Shown piece by piece: positions 59,321 to 64,000 of a stretch of 64,000 nt of DNA. Position numbers and translations under genes: made by a program. Origin of the DNA: JANQMX01 sp965247175 (GTDB lineage Bacteria > Pseudomonadota > Alphaproteobacteria > Kiloniellales > DSM-21159). The stretch covers positions 248,001-312,000 of the forward strand of contig OZ252006.1 in NCBI GenBank assembly GCA_965247175.1. The letters run 5' to 3'. The notes below the pieces were generated by a model, which worked only from the letters and a program-made list of their open reading frames with translations, made no database searches and had not been told where the DNA came from. How positions within the stretch are numbered: position 1 is the stretch's first letter; the number at the start of each line of letters is the position of its first letter.

Positions 59321-59968
59321 CTATGCCCCGCTCGCGGCCCGACGGGCCAAGACCGCGTCGAAGACATCCTCGAACATGGGTGGGGTCAGCCGACCGGTAT
59401 TCGTGTTGTAGCGGGAGCAGTGATAGCTGTCGGCCAGCAGAAGGCCTTGGGGCAGCTCGTGCATGGTGCCGTGGCCAAAGCGATAGGCCGACTTGCGCAG
59501 GCCAAGCGCCGACAAGACGGCGCCGTGCGCTATGCCCCCAAGGGCAAGCAGCGTCGTCAGCTTTGGCAGAGCCTCAAACTCGTTCTTGAGAAAGCCGTTG
59601 CAGGCCTTGATTTCCGCGCCTTCGGGCTTGTTTTGCGGCGGAACGCAGCGCACGGCATTGGTCACCCGGCAGCCAATCAGCGTCAGGCCATCGTCCTTGT
59701 GCTTGTCGTAGGTTCCGCTCGCCAAGCCCTTCTTGACGAGGGTGGCGTAGAGCAGGTCGCCCGCATAGTCACCGGTGAACGGGCGCCCAGTTTTGTTGGC
59801 CCCGTGGAGACCCGGCGCCAGGCCGACGATCAGCAGCCAGGCATCATCTCGGCCGAAGCTCGGTACCGGCGCGTTGAAATAGCCCAGATGTGCGGTGCGA
59901 TTGGTTTGGCGGAACTCGCGGAGGCGCGGGCAGTGCGCGCAGTCCGCCTCGGGCTGCGCGAAGGTCAT
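59321..59968 (-). CDS. uracil-DNA glycosylase, type 5 (UdgB)
   Basis: A 215-aa Fe-S-containing uracil/hypoxanthine-DNA glycosylase. Cys10 and Cys13 (DCAHCPRL), the Cys in NAVRCVPPQNKP and the one in KACNGF form the cluster ligands; LIVGLAPGLHGANKTGRPFTGDYAG, taken in pieces, is the family 5 motif 1 with its Ala/Gly pattern. It repairs deaminated bases. It starts 33 bp after the NYN gene and may be co-transcribed with it. Confidence 0.9.
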   Translation of the reverse strand: MTFAQPEADCAHCPRLREFRQTNRTAHLGYFNAPVPSFGRDDAWLLIVGLAPGLHGANKTGRPFTGDYAGDLLYATLVKKGLASGTYDKHKDDGLTLIGCRVTNAVRCVPPQNKPEGAEIKACNGFLKNEFEALPKLTTLLALGGIAHGAVLSALGLRKSAYRFGHGTMHELPQGLLLADSYHCSRYNTNTGRLTPPMFEDVFDAVLARRAASGA

Positions 59969-60001
59969 CGATTGCAGTAGGTGAAGCGTTGGCCGGGAAG
60001 G

Positions 60002-60652
60002 CTACTGCCGAGGATCGTCCTCGTCATCCTCGTAGTCTTCCTCTTCGTCGTCGTAGTACTCGTCTTCTTCCTCGTAGTCTTCCGCTTCTTCGGGCCGCTG
60101 GCGCCTGACCGAGCGGTCGCCGCCGCCCTGCCGGGCGATGCGTTCCTCTATGTCGGCCAGGTCGACGAAGATATCGGCTTGCCGCCGAAGCTCGTCCGCG
60201 ATCATCGGTGGTTGGGAGCGGATGGAAGAGACCACAGTGACGCGGACGCCTTTGCGCTGCACCGCTTCCACCAACCGGCGGAAGTCACCGTCGCCGGAAA
60301 AGAGCACGATGTGATCCAGCTTCTCCGCCATCTCCAGCACGTCGATGGCCAGCTCGATATCCATATTGCCCTTGATCTTGCGTCGACCGGAAGCGTCGGT
60401 GAACTCCTTGGTCGGCTTGGTGACCATGGTATAGCCGTTGTAATCGAGCCAATCGATCAGCGGCCGTATTGGGGAGTATTCCTGATCTTCCACCAAGGCA
60501 GTGTAGTAATAAGCGCGTACAAGGCGGCAGTCCTTGTCGAAGACTTGGTAGAGTCGCCGATAATCAACGTCGAAACCCAAGGTCCGGGCCGTGGCGTAGA
60601 GATTGGCGCCGTCGATGAAGAGCGCGACGCGTTCTTCAGCGTAAAACCGCAT
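60002..60652 (-). CDS. NYN domain protein (LabA/DUF88 family) with acidic tail
   Basis: A 216-aa protein with an NYN (PIN-like) nuclease domain: VALFIDGANLY at about residues 9-19, KGNMDIELAIDVLEMA and VLFSGDGDFRRLVEAV hold the conserved Asp residues. The last 40 residues are an unusual Asp/Glu/Tyr tail (EEEDEYYDDEEEDYEDDEDD), which could bind RNA-protein partners or regulate activity. GGAAAGG precedes the ATG at 60652. An RNase role is inferred from the family. Confidence 0.9.
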   Translation of the reverse strand: MRFYAEERVALFIDGANLYATARTLGFDVDYRRLYQVFDKDCRLVRAYYYTALVEDQEYSPIRPLIDWLDYNGYTMVTKPTKEFTDASGRRKIKGNMDIELAIDVLEMAEKLDHIVLFSGDGDFRRLVEAVQRKGVRVTVVSSIRSQPPMIADELRRQADIFVDLADIEERIARQGGGDRSVRRQRPEEAEDYEEEDEYYDDEEEDYEDDEDDPRQ

Positions 60653-60808
60653 AGCGAACCTTTCCTTGTGGTCTGCCGGCGAAGGCAAAGAATCTCTTCG
60701 ATTTACGGCTGACCAAACGAGATTAAGTCTATTGCTGATCGGGTTATTTTCTTGTTAGGTGGCATCGGTTCACCGATTTGGCAAGTCAGTCGCTCCCCGG
60801 AACTCTCT

Positions 60809-61309
60809 ATGATCTTTATTGGTCTGGGCTCCAATCTGCCGGGCCCGCAGCACGCTGCGCCGAGAGAGGTTTGCGAGGCGGCCTTGGCCATGCTCGAGGG
60901 CGAGGGGCTGACGCTACGCCGGCGCTCTTCCTGGTACGCATCGGCGCCGATGCCGCCGTCCGATCAGCCTTGGTTCGTCAACGGCGTGGCTGCCATCACC
61001 GCCGAGAGAACGCCCGAGGAGGTTCTCAGCCGGCTGCATGACGTCGAGGCCGCCCTGGGCCGGCAGCGTAGCGGTACGCGGAACGAAGCGCGCGTTCTCG
61101 ACTTGGATATCATCGACTTCGACGGCCTGGTGCGGCCGGCGCCGGCACGCCCGGAGTTGCCGCATCCCCGCTTGGCAGGGCGGGCCTTCGTGCTCATGCC
61201 ACTGGCCGAAATCGCCCCGGCCTGGCGGCATCCGGTCACCGGCGAGACAATCGCCCAGCTTGTCGAAGCTCTGCCGCGGGACGGCCAATGTCGCCGTTTG
61301 CAGCCCTGA
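60809..61309 (+). CDS. folK: 6-hydroxymethyl-7,8-dihydropterin pyrophosphokinase
   Basis: A 166-aa folate-pathway kinase. MIFIGLGSNLPGP starts the ferredoxin-like fold; VNGVAAITAERTPEEVL, RSGTRNEARVLDLDIIDFDG (pieces) and LPHPRLAGRAFVLMPLAEIAP are diagnostic. The start is placed at the ATG before IFIGLGSN; the frame is open from a TTG at 60752. It is divergent from the NYN gene. Confidence 0.94.
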   Translation: MIFIGLGSNLPGPQHAAPREVCEAALAMLEGEGLTLRRRSSWYASAPMPPSDQPWFVNGVAAITAERTPEEVLSRLHDVEAALGRQRSGTRNEARVLDLDIIDFDGLVRPAPARPELPHPRLAGRAFVLMPLAEIAPAWRHPVTGETIAQLVEALPRDGQCRRLQP

Positions 61310-61339
61310 CGGAAGAAGCCTTCTGGTGATAGCAAATCC

Positions 61340-61368
61340 TTGAGCTTTCCGGGCTATCAGCCTAAATA
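61340..61368 (+). promoter_or_regulatory. sigma-70 promoter for rpoZ
   Basis: TTGAGC (61340-61345) and TAAATA (61363-61368) are 17 bp apart, 43 bp upstream of the rpoZ ATG. Confidence 0.65.
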
Positions 61369-61411
61369 AGCAACGATTCAATAAATCATCTAGTCAGGAG
61401 CGTGAGCGGCC

Positions 61412-61759
61412 ATGGCCCGTGTCACAGTCGAGGACTGCGTCGAGCAGGTCCCCAACAGATTCGATCTCGTGATGATCGCGGCGCAGCGCGCCCGGCAGAT
61501 TTCGGCCGGAGCGCCGCTGACCCTCGACCGGGACAACGACAAGAACCCGGTTGTGGCATTGCGGGAAGTCGCCGATGTTAGCGTCGACAAGGAAGAGCTG
61601 CTCGAGGCCGTGGTTTACGGCTTGCAGCGTCACCACGAGGTCGACGAGCCGGAAGAGGAAGAGCTGGTCGAGTTCGACCTGATGACGGCGGAGCTGAGCT
61701 CCGGTCCGGCCTCAGGCGTCGCGGTTCCCAATCCGGCGGACGACGAAGAATCCGTCTGA
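61412..61759 (+). CDS. rpoZ: DNA-directed RNA polymerase omega subunit
   Basis: A 115-aa omega subunit that helps assemble the beta' subunit and, in some bacteria, forms part of a ppGpp site. MARVTVEDCVEQVPNRFDLVMIAAQRARQI, read in pieces, is the conserved half; the acidic C-terminal extension is usual for alphaproteobacteria. It lies 121 bp upstream of the rsh gene, the common rpoZ-rsh order. Confidence 0.96.
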   Translation: MARVTVEDCVEQVPNRFDLVMIAAQRARQISAGAPLTLDRDNDKNPVVALREVADVSVDKEELLEAVVYGLQRHHEVDEPEEEELVEFDLMTAELSSGPASGVAVPNPADDEESV

Positions 61760-61880
61760 GCCCGAGCATTTCAGGGTCCCATCAGCCGCGCGGCACTTGG
61801 CCGCGGGCGAAGCGCTTCTTATCCTTGCTCTGGTAGCCTTCGGTATGGTGCCGATGCAGCAAGGGAGCGCATAAAGCGCG

Positions 61881-64000
61881 ATGATGCGCCAGTTCGAGCT
61901 TGTGGAGCGCGTGGCGGCCTATGAACCGGCCGTCGACGAAGACTTGCTCAACCGCGCTTACGTCTATGCCATGCAGAAGCATGGCACCCAGACGCGTGCC
62001 TCCGGCGACCCGTACTTCTCCCATCCCTTGGAAGTGGCCGGCATTCTGACCGGTCTGCGGCTCGACAGCGCCTCCATCGCAACGGCGCTGTTGCATGACG
62101 TGGTCGAGGATACCGACGCCACCCTGGAAGAGATCGAGCGCGGCTTCGGGCCCGAGATCGCCCGCCTTGTCGATGGCGTTACCAAGCTCGGCAAGCTGGA
62201 GCTGCAATCCGAGCAGAGCAAGCATGCGGAGAACTTCCGCAAGCTGCTGCTGGCGATGTCGGAAGACATTCGCGTGCTGCTGGTCAAGCTCGCCGACCGG
62301 CTGCACAACATGCAGACTCTGCACTACGTAAGCTCGGCGGAGAAGCGCAGCCGCGTGGCGCGGGAGACCATGGAGATCTATGCCCCGCTGGCTGAGCGGA
62401 TCGGCATGCAGCGCTTCAAGGACGAGCTCGAAGACCTTGCTTTTCAATATCTTTATCCCGAGGCCCGGGAATCGGTTATGGCGCGCCTTGCCTATCTGGA
62501 GGACGAAGGCGGCGACCTGACACAGAAGATCGTCGAGCGCTTGCGCCGCGATCTGGCGGAGGAGGGCATCGAGGCGGCCGTTTTCGGTCGCCGCAAGTCG
62601 CCCTTTTCGATTTGGCGCAAAATGCAGCGCCGCGATGTGGCCTTTGAGCAGCTGGCTGACATCATGGCCTTCCGCATCATCGTCGATAACGTCGCCGACT
62701 GTTACCGTGCGCTGGGCGTGCTGCACGGCCGCTACTCAGTGCTGCCGGGGCGCTTCAAGGACTATATCTCGGTCCCCAAGCCCAACGGCTACCGCTCTCT
62801 CCATACGGGGATCTTTGGCCCTGAGCGCCAGCGGATCGAAGTGCAGATCCGCACGCGCGACATGCATGAGATTGCCGACTACGGCGTGGCAGCCCATTGG
62901 CACTACAAGGAAAAGGGTGATCGCAAAGATGCCCCTCAATGGGAGGGGAAGCAGTACGGCTGGGTCCGAGAGCTGCTGGAAATCCTGGAACATGCCTCCA
63001 ATCCGGACGAGTTCCTCGAGCACACCAAGCTCGAGATGTTCCAGGACCAGGTCTTCTGCTTCACACCGCGGGGCGAGCTGATTGCCCTGCCGCGCGGCGC
63101 CACACCGATCGACTTCGCCTATGCGGTCCACTCGGAAGTCGGCAACAACTGCGTCGGTGCCAAGGTCAACGCCCGTATGGTGCCGCTGCGCACCAGCCTG
63201 AAGAATGGCGATCAGGTCGAGGTCATCACCTCGAAAGCTCAGCGTCCGTCACCGGACTGGGAGAACTTCGTCGTCACCGGCAAGGCGAAGTCGAACATCC
63301 GCCGCTTCATTCGGCAGGAGCAGCGGCAGCAGTTCACCCAACTCGGCCGCCAGATCATCGAGAAGGCTTTCCGCAAGGAGGGCTATGACCTGACCGAGAA
63401 GGCGCTGCAGTCCGTTCTTAAGAAATTCCAGGCCGCCAACGTCGAGGACTTGGAAGCTCTCGCCGGGCAGGGACACATCGGCGGGCGCGAGGTGCTGCTG
63501 GCCGTCGTGCCCTCGCTGCGGGAGAAGGAGCGGGAAGGGAAGAAGAACCAGAAGGTCGTTCCGCTATCCCGCGCCAGAAAGAAGAAGAACTCGGGCCATT
63601 CGGCGGTGCCCATAAAGGGGCTCATCCCCGGCATGGCGGTCCATTTCGCCAATTGCTGCCATCCCCTGCCAGGCGATCGCATCGTCGGCATCGTCACGAC
63701 CGGCAAGGGGGTGACGGTGCATACGATCGATTGCGACACCCTGGCGAACTTCCAAGACGCGCCTGAGCGGTGGGTCGACCTGGCCTGGGAGACCGAAAGC
63801 AGCGAGGAGCCTTTCGTCGGTCGCCTGCACCTCATCGTCACCAATGAGCCGGGGGCGCTCGGCAGCCTCTCGACGGTGATCGGCAAGAGCGCCGGCAACA
63901 TCACGAACCTCAAGTTCACCAACAGGAAGACCGACTTCTTCGAGATGCTCGTCGACATCGAGGTCACGGACGTCAAGCATCTCAGCAACATCGTGGCGGC
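61881..64000 (+). CDS. bifunctional (p)ppGpp synthetase/hydrolase, 3' end cut by window
   Basis: Rsh/SpoT-type stringent-response enzyme; 706 codons are in the window and the stop is beyond it. The hydrolase HD site is intact (FSHPLEVAGIL, LLHDVVEDTDA, LADRLHNM), as is the synthetase (RRKSPFSIWRKM, then RFKDYISVPKPNGYRSLHT). RFKD in the synthetase loop marks the bifunctional type. TGS and the zinc-finger region follow, and the window ends within the ACT domain (LHLIVTNEPGALGSL). The start is ATG 61881 or 61884, with AAGGGAG about 14 bases before. The usual names are relA/spoT or rsh. Confidence 0.95.
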   Translation, partial: MMRQFELVERVAAYEPAVDEDLLNRAYVYAMQKHGTQTRASGDPYFSHPLEVAGILTGLRLDSASIATALLHDVVEDTDATLEEIERGFGPEIARLVDGVTKLGKLELQSEQSKHAENFRKLLLAMSEDIRVLLVKLADRLHNMQTLHYVSSAEKRSRVARETMEIYAPLAERIGMQRFKDELEDLAFQYLYPEARESVMARLAYLEDEGGDLTQKIVERLRRDLAEEGIEAAVFGRRKSPFSIWRKMQRRDVAFEQLADIMAFRIIVDNVADCYRALGVLHGRYSVLPGRFKDYISVPKPNGYRSLHTGIFGPERQRIEVQIRTRDMHEIADYGVAAHWHYKEKGDRKDAPQWEGKQYGWVRELLEILEHASNPDEFLEHTKLEMFQDQVFCFTPRGELIALPRGATPIDFAYAVHSEVGNNCVGAKVNARMVPLRTSLKNGDQVEVITSKAQRPSPDWENFVVTGKAKSNIRRFIRQEQRQQFTQLGRQIIEKAFRKEGYDLTEKALQSVLKKFQAANVEDLEALAGQGHIGGREVLLAVVPSLREKEREGKKNQKVVPLSRARKKKNSGHSAVPIKGLIPGMAVHFANCCHPLPGDRIVGIVTTGKGVTVHTIDCDTLANFQDAPERWVDLAWETESSEEPFVGRLHLIVTNEPGALGSLSTVIGKSAGNITNLKFTNRKTDFFEMLVDIEVTDVKHLSNIVA

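Noticed and set aside
1..64000. Search for CRISPR arrays, insertion sequences, phage genes and toxin-antitoxin pairs
   Set aside because: No regularly spaced repeats, transposase, integrase or toxin motif was seen anywhere in the window.

Overview
The window is a stretch of GC-rich bacterial chromosome with dense protein coding, no phage or transposon genes and no CRISPR. Gene content points to an alphaproteobacterium, most likely in the Rhodospirillales sense: the F1-ATPase zeta inhibitor (DUF1476) near purC, a DUF1127 protein, a 115-aa omega subunit next to a single bifunctional RelA/SpoT homologue, the bactofilin/M23 pair and citramalate synthase. The assignment to order is an inference; no 16S rRNA gene is present.

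Layout. 1-4749: a surface-sugar cluster. GT2 glycosyltransferase, methyltransferase, GtrA-type flippase and GalE are joined by 4-base start/stop overlaps, and a GT39-like membrane glycosyltransferase is divergent. 4760-18870: housekeeping genes (trans-sulfuration PLP enzyme, citramalate synthase, TrmJ-like methyltransferase, rpsD, purC, NRDE protein, zeta subunit, DUF1127, GcvA-like LysR, argE, AbrB-type membrane protein, SDR, tRNA-Leu(UAA), recQ). 19080-25064: a three-gene RND efflux operon. 25054-30510: a seven-gene minus-strand operon that combines a MacB/FtsX-type ABC transporter, a ZnuA-like binding protein with an altered metal site, a membrane-anchored protein and three exported proteins (two DUF4198/NikK-like, one NikL-like). 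A divergent two-component system (30749-32847) and a DUF4242 (SCO4226 nickel-binding-like) protein follow. This is the strongest candidate for a new system: periplasmic metal capture or delivery coupled to an FtsX-type ABC transporter.

33490-38603: glycolate oxidase glcDEF, with a GntR/FadR-type operator placed on the -10 box, and a ureohydrolase. 38606-41580: an orphan amino-acid binding protein and phnX-phnW for 2-aminoethylphosphonate, preceded by a HutC/GntR-like site. 41902-49400: AsmA, an FAH-family hydrolase with a promoter and three tandem hairpins in its long leader, an M19 dipeptidase between two unrecognised conserved proteins, and a cupin. 49599-49821: an apparent free-standing small RNA gene with strong promoter and terminator. 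49846-50988: a MerR regulator and CDF exporter that share a textbook 19-bp-spacer operator/promoter. 51132-64000: lytic transglycosylase, haloacid dehalogenase, threonine dehydratase family enzyme, bactofilin plus anchored M23 peptidase, dapA, smpB, type-5 uracil-DNA glycosylase, NYN protein, folK, rpoZ, and an rsh (relA/spoT) gene that runs off the end.

Recurring themes are envelope work (glycan decoration, peptidoglycan turnover, AsmA, RND efflux), metal handling (the ABC operon, DUF4242, MerR/CDF) and small-carbon catabolism (glycolate, aminoethylphosphonate, guanidino compounds). Starts were set from ribosome binding sites and overlaps; several genes use GTG or TTG. All family names are from motif recognition by eye, without database searches.
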